This document shows, piece after piece, positions 39,648 to 48,842 of a stretch of 63,147 bases of DNA. Numbering within the stretch: the stretch's first letter is position 1; each line of letters starts with the position of its first letter. Position numbers and translations under genes: made by a program. Source of the DNA: Desulfobulbaceae bacterium (GTDB lineage Bacteria > Desulfobacterota > Desulfobulbia > Desulfobulbales > Desulfobulbaceae); assembly GCA_011391865.1 (NCBI GenBank), contig JAABPV010000054.1, positions 1-63,147 on the forward strand, in the 5' to 3' direction. Under the pieces are notes generated by a model that worked only from the letters and a program-made list of their open reading frames with translations, did not search any database and was not told the origin of the DNA.

Positions 39648-40853
39648 ATGTTCTTCAACACTATCCTGCTCGCCCTGCGCGACATCCGACGCAACGTCCT
39701 GCGCTCTTTTCTCACCATCCTCGGCATCATCATTGGTGTCGGCGCGGTCATCACCTTGGTCACGGTCGGCAACGGCAGCACAGCGCGGATTGCAGGCCAA
39801 ATCGCCAGCATGGGCACCAATGTTCTCATGATTCAGCCGGGCCAGCACCGGGGGCCGGGATCGGATTCCGCCGCACCCAGCTTCACCCTTGCTGATGTGC
39901 AAGCCATCCGCCGGGAAATCAGCCCGCTGAAAGCCGTGGCCCCGTCCGCCAACGCCAACGCCACGGCAGTGGTCGGCAACCGCAACTGGTCAACCAGCAT
40001 CACCGGCAGCAGCAACGAATTTTTCACCGTCCGTAACTGGGTGATTGCAGGCGGCAGGATCTTCGAGCCGCTGGAGCTGTCGGCAGGCAAGGCGGTCTGT
40101 TTGATCGGCCAGACCGTGCGCAAAAACCTTTTTCAGGAAGAAGACCCGCTGGAACGGAGCATCCGCCTTGGCAAGGTTTCCTGCCGGGTGATCGGCTTGC
40201 TGCAAGAAAAAGGGCAATCAAGCATGGGCCGCGATCAGGACGACCTGATCGTTATGCCTTTGCTGGCCGTGCAGCGGCGGTTCACCGGCAAGCGGGACGT
40301 GACGCTGATTCAGCTTTCGGTGGAAGACGGCGGCTCAACCACGCAAGTTTCTGAGGACGTGACCAATTTGCTGCGAAAACGCAGGCGGCTGGCGGAAAAC
40401 GAGGAGGACAATTTCAGCATCCGCGACACCAAGGAGCTGGCCGCGATGCTCACCGGCACTACCAAAACCATGACCGCCCTGCTCAGTTCGGTGGCAGCGG
40501 TGAGCCTGCTGGTCGGCGGCATCGGTATTATGAACATCATGCTGGTCTCTGTCACCGAGCGCACCCGCGAGATCGGCATCCGCCTCGCCATCGGTGCCTT
40601 CGAGCACGAGGTGATGCTGCAATTCCTCACCGAGTCGGTGGTGCTGTCCTCGCTCGGCGGCATTATTGGCATTATCATTGCCTTGGCCTCCTCCTACGGC
40701 CTCAGCGGCGTGCTGGACATCCCGTTCCTGCCGGATGTAAAAATTATCGTCATCGCGTTCCTCTTTTCAGCGGCGGTCGGAGTGATCTTCGGCTATTTTC
40801 CGGCCTTGAAGGCGGCGCGGCTTGATCCGATTGATGCCTTGCGGCATGAGTGA
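39648..40853 (+). CDS. MacB-type FtsX-like ABC permease
   Basis: 401 aa. N-terminal helix (about 21-43, LRSFLTILGIIIGVGAVITLV), a large periplasmic MacB-PCD domain (45-265; GNGSTARIAGQIASMGTNVLMI), then three helices: LLSSVAAVSLLVGGIGIMNIML, the SSLGGIIGIIIALASSYGL region and IVIAFLFSAAVGVIFGYFPAL. The terminal LKAARLDPIDALRHE is the family signature. GGAGG precedes the ATG. It pairs logically with the adaptor and ATPase genes at 34470-36496. Confidence 0.92.
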   Translation: MFFNTILLALRDIRRNVLRSFLTILGIIIGVGAVITLVTVGNGSTARIAGQIASMGTNVLMIQPGQHRGPGSDSAAPSFTLADVQAIRREISPLKAVAPSANANATAVVGNRNWSTSITGSSNEFFTVRNWVIAGGRIFEPLELSAGKAVCLIGQTVRKNLFQEEDPLERSIRLGKVSCRVIGLLQEKGQSSMGRDQDDLIVMPLLAVQRRFTGKRDVTLIQLSVEDGGSTTQVSEDVTNLLRKRRRLAENEEDNFSIRDTKELAAMLTGTTKTMTALLSSVAAVSLLVGGIGIMNIMLVSVTERTREIGIRLAIGAFEHEVMLQFLTESVVLSSLGGIIGIIIALASSYGLSGVLDIPFLPDVKIIVIAFLFSAAVGVIFGYFPALKAARLDPIDALRHE

Positions 40854-40906
40854 AATTAATGTGAATCAATCAGATGCAATTTGTAAAACACGGAAATATA
40901 GATTTC

Positions 40907-40985
40907 ATTTGATCAATATATAATTATTTATTGATCAAATATAGTTTTCTTGTTGAATCTATCACTAAATTCCCTTTAGTGTTTT
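40907..40985 (+). terminator. Hairpins after the permease gene, followed by AT-rich spacer
   Basis: ATTTGATCAATA (40907-40918) pairs with TATTGATCAAAT (40929-40940) over 12 bp; CACTAAA (40963-40969) pairs with TTTAGTG (40975-40981) and runs into TTTTATATTTC, the likely terminator. The remaining AT-rich 40986-41361 stretch holds no gene, repeat or promoter that I can defend. Confidence 0.65.
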
Positions 40986-41361
40986 ATATTTCTTTTGCCA
41001 TGAAAAACTGACCGCCCCGCAGACAGACCGAAAACGATTCAAAACTGCAATGCCATAGCACTTACCCTCCTGATTTATTTGTCAAAATATCCTCTACAGT
41101 GCTTTGCTCAACCCATTTTCAGCGCAGGAATCAGACCGCCACTGCACCGTCCCTTTAAACCTGTCGAATTTTTTCGCCGTTTCAGGGTTTCTTTTGCCAC
41201 CCGGCTCTTGTATAATTCGTTTCTTCCGTTCAGGCTTTTTCATGTTATAGCTGGAGCGTGATAACTTGACATTATATTTAACAGGTATCACCTTGTTAAG
41301 ATTGGACAATATCAACACAAGTTCTGTCTCATTTTATCCTGCTTCAGCTATACATACCGTA

Positions 41362-41697
41362 ATGATGCAAAAATATTTCATCCTCGTCCTTCCGGTGCTT
41401 TTTTCAGCGGCGGCCCAGCTGCTTATCAAACAGGCCGCGTTGAAGGAATGGAAAAGCGCAGCTTGGCTGCTGACCATGGGCGGCAGCATCACCGCATATC
41501 TGCTCGCTTTTGCCGCCTATTCGGTCACGGTCAAATATTTCCCCATCAGCGTCGCCAGTCCGGTCAACACGATATTGGTCATGCTGCTGGTCATATCCGG
41601 CGGCGCGGTGTTCTGGAACGAGCCTTTTGGCCTGCGGCAGGCGGCAGGGGTTGTCTTGGGCATTTCATCTCTTTTTTTCCTGCTTTCTGGCGAGTGA
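41362..41697 (+). CDS. EmrE/ArnE-like four-helix transporter subunit
   Basis: 111-aa four-TM protein of the small multidrug resistance superfamily: KYFILVLPVLFSAAAQLLIKQA, SAAWLLTMGGSITAYLLAFAAY, FPISVASPVNTILVMLLVISGG and LRQAAGVVLGISSLFFLL. The Glu of true drug exporters is not in helix 1, and it precedes a dolichyl-phosphate-type glycosyltransferase, as ArnE/ArnF-type flippases do. It probably flips an undecaprenyl-phosphate sugar to the periplasm. The start (ATGATG) lacks a clear ribosome binding site. Confidence 0.8.
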   Translation: MMQKYFILVLPVLFSAAAQLLIKQAALKEWKSAAWLLTMGGSITAYLLAFAAYSVTVKYFPISVASPVNTILVMLLVISGGAVFWNEPFGLRQAAGVVLGISSLFFLLSGE

Positions 41698-41704
41698 GGA
41701 GATC

Positions 41705-42664
41705 ATGCCGCAGCGTCCCGTTCCTGCAAAAATATCGGTTGTCGTTCCAGTGTGCAATGAAGAAAAGAATGTCGCCGATCTGGCCGCTGCTGTGCTGGCC
41801 CAGCTGGCCGCAGCAGATGCTGAGTCTGAGCTTATTTTTATTGATGACGGCAGCATCGACAACACGCTTGCGGAGATAAAACGGATCGAGATCGAACAGG
41901 AAAACATTTTCTATCTATCTCTTTCTCGAAATTTTGGCCATCAAAATGCCTTGCGGGCCGGACTTGACATAGCTACCGGCGACGCGGTCGTCACTATGGA
42001 TGGCGACATGCAGCATCCGCCGGAAATTCTGCCGGATATGATTGAAAAATGGCGGGATGGAAATGATATTGTCTGCACCGTCCGGCGCGATACAAACGAA
42101 ACTTCTTGGTTTAAGCGTAATACTTCGGCGGTATTTTACTGGCTGATGAATCAGATGACCGGCATCAAGATGCACAAAGGTTCGGCTGATTTCAGACTGC
42201 TGGACAGAAAAGCCGTTGACGCGCTGAAATCCATACGCGAAAACAACATCTTTTATCGTGGTCTGATTTCGTGGGCAGGATTCAGGCAGTGCGGCATTGA
42301 ATATGTCCCCTCAGCGCGGATGCATGGCCGCAGCAAATATTCCCTCCGCAAGATGTTCAGGCTCGCTTTGGACGGCATCACGGCCTTCAGTTTTCTGCCG
42401 CTGCGTTTAGCCGCAGCCGCAGGCTTTTTCATAGCCTTCCTATCGTTTCTTTATGTTCTTTATGCCATTTTTATCAAAATGTTCACTGCGCAGGCGGTGT
42501 CTGGATGGGTATCGCTTATGGCCGGAGTTTATTTTTTAGGCGGCGTGCAGCTCATCTTCATAGGTCTGTGCGGTGAGTATATTGGCAGAATTTTCATGGA
42601 AGTGAAAGGAAGACCGCATTATTTAGTTGCTGAGGCGAAAATGCCCAATAATCCCCCATTATGA
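41705..42664 (+). CDS. Polyprenyl-phosphate glycosyltransferase (GT2, DPM1/ArnC-like)
   Basis: 319 aa. GT-A domain: ISVVVPVCNEEKNVADL, LIFIDDGSID (nucleotide-sugar Asp), LSRNFGHQNALRAGLD, the catalytic DxD MDGDMQHPPE, and the GSADFRLLDRKAVDAL loop; two C-terminal helices (about 235-262 and 275-297). It transfers a sugar to undecaprenyl phosphate at the inner face of the inner membrane. GAGGAG is 5 nt before the ATG. It overlaps the next gene by 4 bp. Confidence 0.92.
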   Translation: MPQRPVPAKISVVVPVCNEEKNVADLAAAVLAQLAAADAESELIFIDDGSIDNTLAEIKRIEIEQENIFYLSLSRNFGHQNALRAGLDIATGDAVVTMDGDMQHPPEILPDMIEKWRDGNDIVCTVRRDTNETSWFKRNTSAVFYWLMNQMTGIKMHKGSADFRLLDRKAVDALKSIRENNIFYRGLISWAGFRQCGIEYVPSARMHGRSKYSLRKMFRLALDGITAFSFLPLRLAAAAGFFIAFLSFLYVLYAIFIKMFTAQAVSGWVSLMAGVYFLGGVQLIFIGLCGEYIGRIFMEVKGRPHYLVAEAKMPNNPPL

Positions 42665-44415
42665 ATAAGCTGTTTCGATATATTGGCCTTGCTGCAATTA
42701 TCCTGTGCATCACAAGCTGGCTCTTCCATTTTCACAGCTTTGCCGTGGATAAAACCTTGCGCTACCGCCCGTTAGCCAACGGCTGGGTTTCTTATCAAGC
42801 AGACATTTTTCTGCAAAACGAAGGCAAGCTGCTTGGCAAAATGCGGCAGTCAATTGCGGATGATCTGAATCATGGCCGTTTCAGACCCGCGTTCACCTTG
42901 TATGTCAGTCTGCCGTATGCTATTTCTCCGCTTGCGCACGGCAGAAGCGTGACTGAAGAAGGACGGCCGTATGACAAACTCTCGACAGGCGATCTCCGCC
43001 TTTTTTCTTTTATCTTGCTGGGCACTGTGGCCGCCTCCCTCATTTTGATGTCTCTTCTTATTCACAGTTACACAGGAGAGATTGTTTTCTCGCTGATCCC
43101 AGCCTTTTTCATACCTCTCTCTCCAGCATTGACAGAGAATCTGCTGCAAAATTATATTGACAGCCAAGAAATTCCCATGTTGCTCTGGCTGTGCGGCTGG
43201 ATTTTTTTCTTTTTTATCGCCTTGAAGCAAGAAAAATCTTTCCTCAGGACAAGCTGTTTGGCGGCATCCTTCTTTTTCCTGCTCCTCAGTTTTTTGGCGA
43301 AGGAAACAGCTGTTATTCTCAGCGTGGCCATTCCCGCCGCCGCTGCTGCGGCATGGCTCTTCAGCGGCAAAAAAGAAAATTGGATTCCCTTTATCACTTG
43401 CTCGCTGCTGGCTATATGTTGTTCAGGCGCAGTTTATTTAATTGTTTCAAGCCACACTAAAGGCTATGCGACGAGTTACAGCGCATTGAATCCTGCGGAA
43501 ATTCAAGACGCGCTGCAACGGCTCTGGACAGGCTTAACGAAATATTCTCTAAGCAACAAAATATACGGTTGGCTTCCTGTTGGATTTTTCTTCATCCTTG
43601 CCTTTATCAGCCGAAAAAAAACGCTGAACGGCATTCCGGTGAGCAAGCATGTCGCTCTGCTTGCGCTGCTCCTGCTGCTTTCCTCCGGCTTCCTTCTGAT
43701 CCTCGTTCCGTGGCGGCCAATCCTGATCAAGTATATCCTGCCCAGTATCTTTTTCTATCTCTTCGCTGTCGCGCTGTCGCTTTCTTTCACAGCAGCTTGG
43801 CTGAAAGAGCGGTACGGAAAAGCGGGATATCTTTTTCTCCTTATTCTTCCTTGTTATGCGATTCCCTTCAAAGGCTATTATCCCTCAGCCTGCTGGGAAC
43901 GGGATTATTGGGCAGATCAGGCGAACTACGGCGTGGCTGCCGCCGATCAGCTTGCGGGCAGCATTGACCGTGCCTTAAAGAAAGATGCAGAGGGAAATCA
44001 GGCTGTTTTTGTTGAATACGGAGCGGAAGTTCCTTGGGGCAAGCTCCATCTCATGCGCATTTTGAATCTTGATAAAAAATTCAATCTGCTTGATGCCAGC
44101 GGAAAAGAAATTCTCAATTACCAGATGCCGAAAGCGGAGCTGACCTCCTTCCGGCAGCACGAGCAGGGCAGGCGGCTTTATCTCAGCGATGAAAAGAACG
44201 ATCTGACGGCGCGGCGTTTTGATGCGGTATATAAGGTCGGAAAAATGAAAGAAAAGCCTGCGGCTGAATTTACCGTGCAGGCGCAGGAGACCAGCCTCTG
44301 CTACCGGATGACAGGCGAGCGGATTGACTGGGAGGGCAAGTCTAAATCATTTCCTGCTTTTTCGCTGCATGAGTATCTGCCGTTCGAGTGCGCCTCAGAA
44401 AAAGCAGCTGACTGA
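42661..44415 (+). CDS. Polytopic GT-C-like membrane protein
   Basis: 584 aa with about 10-11 membrane helices to residue 430, then a soluble periplasmic domain of 150 residues (QAVFVEYGAEVPWGKLHLMR...). The first periplasmic loop is long (RPLANGWVSYQADIFL...). With its position after a flippase-like and a polyprenyl-P-sugar synthase gene it is likely the glycosyltransferase that moves the sugar from the lipid carrier to a surface acceptor. No GT-C catalytic Asp motif can be assigned with certainty. The stop is 9 bp from the convergent Rieske gene. Confidence 0.75.
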   Translation: MNKLFRYIGLAAIILCITSWLFHFHSFAVDKTLRYRPLANGWVSYQADIFLQNEGKLLGKMRQSIADDLNHGRFRPAFTLYVSLPYAISPLAHGRSVTEEGRPYDKLSTGDLRLFSFILLGTVAASLILMSLLIHSYTGEIVFSLIPAFFIPLSPALTENLLQNYIDSQEIPMLLWLCGWIFFFFIALKQEKSFLRTSCLAASFFFLLLSFLAKETAVILSVAIPAAAAAAWLFSGKKENWIPFITCSLLAICCSGAVYLIVSSHTKGYATSYSALNPAEIQDALQRLWTGLTKYSLSNKIYGWLPVGFFFILAFISRKKTLNGIPVSKHVALLALLLLLSSGFLLILVPWRPILIKYILPSIFFYLFAVALSLSFTAAWLKERYGKAGYLFLLILPCYAIPFKGYYPSACWERDYWADQANYGVAAADQLAGSIDRALKKDAEGNQAVFVEYGAEVPWGKLHLMRILNLDKKFNLLDASGKEILNYQMPKAELTSFRQHEQGRRLYLSDEKNDLTARRFDAVYKVGKMKEKPAAEFTVQAQETSLCYRMTGERIDWEGKSKSFPAFSLHEYLPFECASEKAAD

Positions 44416-44423
44416 CGCTGCGG

Positions 44424-44864
44424 TCAGATCGTCACCACATAGCCGGTCACTGAGCCGGTCTCATCTTTTTGCAGCTCCACCGGAAACGCGGGCAGGTTTT
44501 TCTCCGCAGGCCCTGCCAGCCGCAGGCCCTGCGGGCTGAAGCGGCTCTGGTGGCAGGGGCACTCAATCATCTGCTTGTCTTCCAAGAAATTCACCCGGCA
44601 GCCGAGATGGGTACAGGTACGCGAAACCGCCCAAGCCGTCTGCCGGTCCGGCGAGGCGAAAAGAAAAAATTCCCGCTCGGCGTGCACCCCGCTGCGCGGC
44701 AGCGGAGCCGCGACCTTCACATAACGCGGCTTTGGTTTGACCGTAAAGCCGGTGAACTTGAGCAGCGGATGAATCAGTGCCAAGCCGGAAAAAGCGGCAG
44801 TCCAGCGGAGAACAGCTGTCAGCACGCTGCGGCGGTCATCGGAGGAGGCATGAGGGCAAGACAT
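44424..44864 (-). CDS. Rieske [2Fe-2S] protein of a quinol-oxidoreductase type complex
   Basis: 146 aa. N-terminal helix (about 14-35, VLTAVLRWTAAFSGLALIHPLL, possibly a Tat-type anchor though no twin Arg in the strict form; DDRRSVL precedes it). Cluster ligands are in CTHLGC and CPCHQSRF, so both Cys-His pairs and the disulfide cysteines are present. GLRLAGPAEKNLP is the Pro loop. It would pass electrons from menaquinol, but the matching cytochrome b gene is not in the window. Confidence 0.9.
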   Translation of the reverse strand: MSCPHASSDDRRSVLTAVLRWTAAFSGLALIHPLLKFTGFTVKPKPRYVKVAAPLPRSGVHAEREFFLFASPDRQTAWAVSRTCTHLGCRVNFLEDKQMIECPCHQSRFSPQGLRLAGPAEKNLPAFPVELQKDETGSVTGYVVTI

Positions 44865-45100
44865 AGCAATTGAGGCGGCAAGGACGAAAACATTGACCGG
44901 CAGCGGGCGGAAAATCTTTTGCTCCGCTGGCGTTGTGCAAGAAGTTTACTATATAGCACGAAACCGCAGCAAACAAGCTGATTTTTCATGCAGGCGGCCA
45001 GCGCAAGCGGCGCGCTTCTGCTGTTTTTTTCCGCTTGACAGCGCGTCGGTATCATGGGAAATTCTGCGGATAAGAACTTCAACGCCCAAGGAGGCGGCAC

Positions 45101-46690
45101 ATGAACTACGCTTGGTTTGAAAAAATTGCCCCGCATCTTGCTGGCAGCCCGCTGGTGCTGATCGGCTTTGTATTGCTGCTCGCCTTTGGCATTCACTCGC
45201 AGCTGATAAAATCCGGCCTGCTGTCTAAAGTGGACAAGAAAGACAGCGGTCTGATCATCCGGCTCTTTCTCCGCTACGGCTTCTGGCTGGCCTTGACCCT
45301 GCTGCTGGCGGGAGTGGGCTTGGAGGCGTGGAAAAGCTACGTGGCAAAGATTCCGCCCGTTGATGCGGCAAAGCTGGCGGCAAAGCTGATGGAGCCGCTG
45401 CAAGGCGAGCTGGCCACGAAGAACGAGCAGATCAAAGCCCTGACCGAAGCCATCACCGCCTTGTCGAAAGCCGATGCGCCTGCCAGCCGCATTGATGAAG
45501 CCCTGCAAGCCTTGCAGAGCGGCGATGCCAAGCAGGCCGAGGCCATTTTTGCTGAGGTGCTGAAAACAAAAGAGGCGCAAGGCCGCGCCGCGAACAAAGA
45601 AGCGGCAGCGGCGGCCCGGCATTTGGGCGCATTGGCGTACATGGACAACACCAAGGAAGCCCTTGCCGCCTACCAGAAGGCCGTAGAGCTTGACCCGGAC
45701 AATGCTGACGACTGGAATTGGCTTGGACTTCTGTTGTGCCGCACAGGAGAGCTTGCGCAGGCGGAGGCGGCATATCGCAAGGTGCTGGCCGCAGACAGGA
45801 CGGAAGAAGGGCGGGCAATTGTTGTCGGCAATCTGGGCAATGTATATAAGACACGCGGCGATTTGGCGCAGGCGGAAGAAATGTACAGGAAAGCTCTGTC
45901 GCTCAACGAAGCCTTGGGCCGCAAGGAGGGAATGGCGGCGAATTACTGCAATCTGGGCCTTGTGTATAAGACACGCGGCGACTTGGCGCAGGCGGAGGAG
46001 ATGCACAAAAAGGCTTTGGCACTCAATGAAGCCTTGGGCAGCAAAGAAGGCATGGCGCAGAATTACGGCAATCTGGGCATGGTGTACGAAACACGCGGCA
46101 ACTTGGCGCAGGCGGAGGAGATGCACAAGAAAGCTATGGTGCTCGCTGAAGCCTTGGGCAGCAAGGAAGGCATGGCGGCGAATTACGGCAATCTGGGCAA
46201 TGTGTATTTTAAACGCGGCGAGCTGGCGCAGGCGGAGGAAATGTACAAAAAAGCTCTGGTGCTGAATGAAACCTTGGGCAGCAAGGAAGGCTTGGCGGTG
46301 AATTATGGCAATCTGGGCTTGGTGTATGCAAGACGCGGCGACTTGGCGCAAGCGGAGGAGATGCACAAGAAGAGCCTTGCACTTGACGAAACCTTGGGCA
46401 GCAAGGAAGGAATGGCGGCGAATTACGGCAATCTGGGACTTTTGTATTCCACACGCGGGAACTTGGCGCAAGCGGAGGAGATGCACAAGAAAGCTCTGGC
46501 ACTCGACGAAGCCTTGGGCAGCAAGGAAGGAGTGGCGGCGAATTACGGCAATCTGGGCAATGTGTATAAAAAGCGCGGGGATTTGGCGCAGGCGGCGGAG
46601 CTGTGGAAGAAAAGCCTGCGGTTGTATCAGGAAATGGGACATCCTGATGCAAAGAAGATACAAAAATGGCTGGATGATTTGGCCAAATAG
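45101..46690 (+). CDS. Membrane-anchored TPR protein with eight near-identical 40-residue repeats
   Basis: 529 aa. Two N-terminal helices (about 16-35 and 54-74), a short coiled coil, two divergent TPRs, then about seven to eight 40-residue units of the form YGNLGxVYxxRGDLAQAEEMHKKAL followed by xLxEALGSKEGMAAN. The DNA repeats every 120 bp with very high identity, so unit number can change by recombination. AAGGAGGCGG precedes the ATG. The helix pair would anchor the TPR solenoid on the inner membrane. It is probably a scaffold; no partner is evident. Confidence 0.88.
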   Translation: MNYAWFEKIAPHLAGSPLVLIGFVLLLAFGIHSQLIKSGLLSKVDKKDSGLIIRLFLRYGFWLALTLLLAGVGLEAWKSYVAKIPPVDAAKLAAKLMEPLQGELATKNEQIKALTEAITALSKADAPASRIDEALQALQSGDAKQAEAIFAEVLKTKEAQGRAANKEAAAAARHLGALAYMDNTKEALAAYQKAVELDPDNADDWNWLGLLLCRTGELAQAEAAYRKVLAADRTEEGRAIVVGNLGNVYKTRGDLAQAEEMYRKALSLNEALGRKEGMAANYCNLGLVYKTRGDLAQAEEMHKKALALNEALGSKEGMAQNYGNLGMVYETRGNLAQAEEMHKKAMVLAEALGSKEGMAANYGNLGNVYFKRGELAQAEEMYKKALVLNETLGSKEGLAVNYGNLGLVYARRGDLAQAEEMHKKSLALDETLGSKEGMAANYGNLGLLYSTRGNLAQAEEMHKKALALDEALGSKEGVAANYGNLGNVYKKRGDLAQAAELWKKSLRLYQEMGHPDAKKIQKWLDDLAK

Positions 46691-47119
46691 TCCAGCATCT
46701 TCCTTTCGCCCGCAGCAGCACCTCTCCTCCCTGACCGGCAGCAAAACGCCAAATTCCCTGCGTCATCCCGCCAGAAAACACCTCGCCGCATTCCGCATCG
46801 CCTTGACGCGCTCAGAATTGCCTCGCTGCTGAACGCGATGAGCCGTTACGGAGATTTTCGACGCGCTGATTGACTCGGCGCGTTGCTGCCAAGCTCTTTG
46901 CCATGCCGCGCTGATCAACTGGCCGCTGCGTGCATAATCGGCCTACTGATGCAGATCGTACAGTAATGCGCATCAGAGCAGACCGTCTCCTTCCGCAACA
47001 GCAAAAAACATCTTGCATTATTGCATTCAGCGGCGTATCGTGAAAGTGCTGTGCGCGGCAGCGGGCTGGCCGCTGCTGTGTCGCAGAGAAACAGCGGACA
47101 TATCACAGGAGGCTGGATC
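46691..47119. other. Intergenic stretch without a gene
   Basis: 429 bp between the TPR and Fn3 genes. It contains three loosely similar stretches starting GCGCTCA or GCGCTGA (near 46809, 46864 and 46911) but no regular period, no strong hairpin and no convincing frame. Confidence 0.5.
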
Positions 47120-47731
47120 ATGGCGGAGTTCCCGAAAACAGAAGAAGGCATCATACAGCTGGCGCAAACGATGATCAGCGGCATGACGGATAATGCCGAT
47201 TATCCTGCGCCGCCAGTGTCGGCAGCCCAGCTGCAAGCGCTCTTGGATGAATTTGTCGGCGCAAGCAATGTCCAAGTTGCGGCATACGCTGCGGCGGAGC
47301 AGGCCACGCAAACCAAGCGCACGAAAAAAGAGGCCCTGACTGGCGGAATGCGGGCGGATTTGGGCTATGCCGAATATGCGGTGAACGGCGATGATGCCAA
47401 GCTGAATCAGATTGGCTGGAGCGGACGGATGCCGCCTTCGCCGATTGCCGCGCCGGGCCAGCCGCTGAATTTTCAGGTTGTCCGGCAAAGTCCGGGCGCA
47501 GTGAGCCTGCGCTGGAAGCGGTCTGCCGCTGACGGCGGCCCTGCCGCTTATTTTGTCATAAAACGACGGGGACGGGGCGACGGCGAGGAATGGACACCGG
47601 TTCACACGCTGACCGGCGTTGAGGCGGAACTGACAAATCAGGAGCGCAACAAAGAGCTGGAATATTGCGTCACTGCTGTCAATAGGTCAGGCGAAAGCCT
47701 GCCGAGCAACAGCGTGATGGTGGTGCTGTAA
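47120..47731 (+). CDS. Fibronectin type III domain protein
   Basis: 203 aa with no signal peptide. The N-terminal half is helical (EGIIQLAQTMISGMTD; LQALLDEFVGASNVQVAAYAAAEQATQTK), resembling structural proteins that carry repeated helices of unknown function. The C-terminal 95 residues form an Fn3 fold: PGQPLNFQVVRQSPGAVSLRW, AAYFVIKRRG, LEYCVTAVNRSGESLPSN. CACAGGAGG lies before the ATG at 47120. Possibly phage-tail-like or cytosolic adhesive; not established. Confidence 0.75.
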   Translation: MAEFPKTEEGIIQLAQTMISGMTDNADYPAPPVSAAQLQALLDEFVGASNVQVAAYAAAEQATQTKRTKKEALTGGMRADLGYAEYAVNGDDAKLNQIGWSGRMPPSPIAAPGQPLNFQVVRQSPGAVSLRWKRSAADGGPAAYFVIKRRGRGDGEEWTPVHTLTGVEAELTNQERNKELEYCVTAVNRSGESLPSNSVMVVL

Positions 47732-47754
47732 GGGGAGCGCGAAACGGCTTGGAC

Positions 47755-47777
47755 GAGGGCAAAAGGTTTTTGCCCTC
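47755..47777. terminator. Bidirectional stem-loop between convergent genes
   Basis: GAGGGCAAAA (47755-47764), loop GGT, TTTTGCCCTC (47768-47777): a perfect 10-bp stem whose A/T tracts can end both the Fn3 gene and coaD. Confidence 0.75.
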
Positions 47778-48255
47778 AATGCCCGAACTTCGCCTTCAGC
47801 GCGGCCAAGACATGCGCCGGAACCATGCCGCTGATGTCCCCGCCGTGCCGCGCCGCGTCTTTGATGATTGATGAGCTGATGTAAATCCAGCGGAAGCCGG
47901 TCATCAGGAAAACCGTTTCCACCCGCCGTTCCAGCTTGCGGTTCATCAGGGCGAGCTGGAGTTCATAATCAAAATCAGAGACCGCGCGCAGGCCGCGAAT
48001 AATGGCGCAGGCGTTTTTGCGCACGGCGTAATTCACAATCAGACCGCTGGCGGTGTCAACTTCCACGCATTCATTGGCCGCAAAGCATTGCTGAATCATG
48101 CTGATCCGCTCCTCCACGCTGAAGAGCGGGTTTTTGGAGGGATTGAGAGCAATAGTGACGACCACGCGCTCGAATATCCGCAGCGAGCGGGTGATGATGT
48201 CAACATGCCCGTTGGTGATGGGATCAAAGGTGCCGGGATAAATGGCGATCCTCAT
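47776..48255 (-). CDS. coaD: Phosphopantetheine adenylyltransferase
   Basis: Penultimate step of coenzyme A synthesis. 159 aa with the nucleotidyltransferase motif YPGTFDPITNGHVDII (T/HxGH), RGLRAVSDFDYE and ISSSIIKD. It begins inside the rsmD stop (ATGA overlap), the common rsmD-coaD order. Confidence 0.97.
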   Translation of the reverse strand: MRIAIYPGTFDPITNGHVDIITRSLRIFERVVVTIALNPSKNPLFSVEERISMIQQCFAANECVEVDTASGLIVNYAVRKNACAIIRGLRAVSDFDYELQLALMNRKLERRVETVFLMTGFRWIYISSSIIKDAARHGGDISGMVPAHVLAALKAKFGH

Positions 48256-48839
48256 TGCGCCAGCTCCTCTGTCCGCCGGTACAGCCAGAGGCCGGTTTCG
48301 CCGTAGCTGCGCTGATCAGTCAGCGACAGACTGCCGCAGCGCTCAGGCAGGCGGGCTGTTTTTCGTTCCTCGGCGATCAGCAGGCCGTCTTCTTGCAGCA
48401 GGCCGCTTGCCGCCGCTGCCGCCGCAGTTTTTTCCGCCAAATTTTTTTCATAGGGCGGATCAAGAAAGATCAGATCGAAGCGCATTCCGGCGGGCAGGCG
48501 GTTTTTCAATTTGGCGAGGCTGTCGGGTTTGGTCAAATCAAGCTGAAGCAGCGCGGCGTTCGCTCCGGCGGCGCAGCGGCTGAGGCTGTCCTGAATGAGC
48601 TGCAAGGATGTTTTGGACAGATCGGCGAAGACTGCCGCCGCCGCGCCCCGGCTCAGAGCCTCCAAGCCGAAAGAGCCGGTGCCTGCGTACAAATCCAGCA
48701 CCGCGCTGCCGGGAATTTCCGCCGCGATGATACTGAAGAGCGCCTCGCGCACGCGGTCGCTGGTGGGGCGAATAAGCGTGCAGCCAGATTTCGGCCCGCT
48801 AATGCTGCGGCCTCGCGCTGCGCCGCCGGTGATGCGCAT
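48252..48839 (-). CDS. rsmD: 16S rRNA m2G966 methyltransferase
   Basis: 195-aa class I methyltransferase: ITGGAARGR at the start, SAM motif VLDLYAGTGSFGLEALSRGA, and the catalytic DPPY in LIFLDPPYEK. It acts on the 30S subunit. It precedes coaD with a 4-bp overlap; pssA is 3 bp upstream, so three genes share a transcript. Confidence 0.95.
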   Translation of the reverse strand: MRITGGAARGRSISGPKSGCTLIRPTSDRVREALFSIIAAEIPGSAVLDLYAGTGSFGLEALSRGAAAAVFADLSKTSLQLIQDSLSRCAAGANAALLQLDLTKPDSLAKLKNRLPAGMRFDLIFLDPPYEKNLAEKTAAAAAASGLLQEDGLLIAEERKTARLPERCGSLSLTDQRSYGETGLWLYRRTEELAQ

Positions 48840-48842
48840 CGC

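Noticed and set aside
44819-46744. 641-codon open frame on the minus strand
   Set aside because: It lies antisense to the TPR gene at 45101-46690 and its repeats mirror the 120-bp TPR units. The plus-strand frame has a ribosome binding site, membrane anchors and a canonical TPR pattern.
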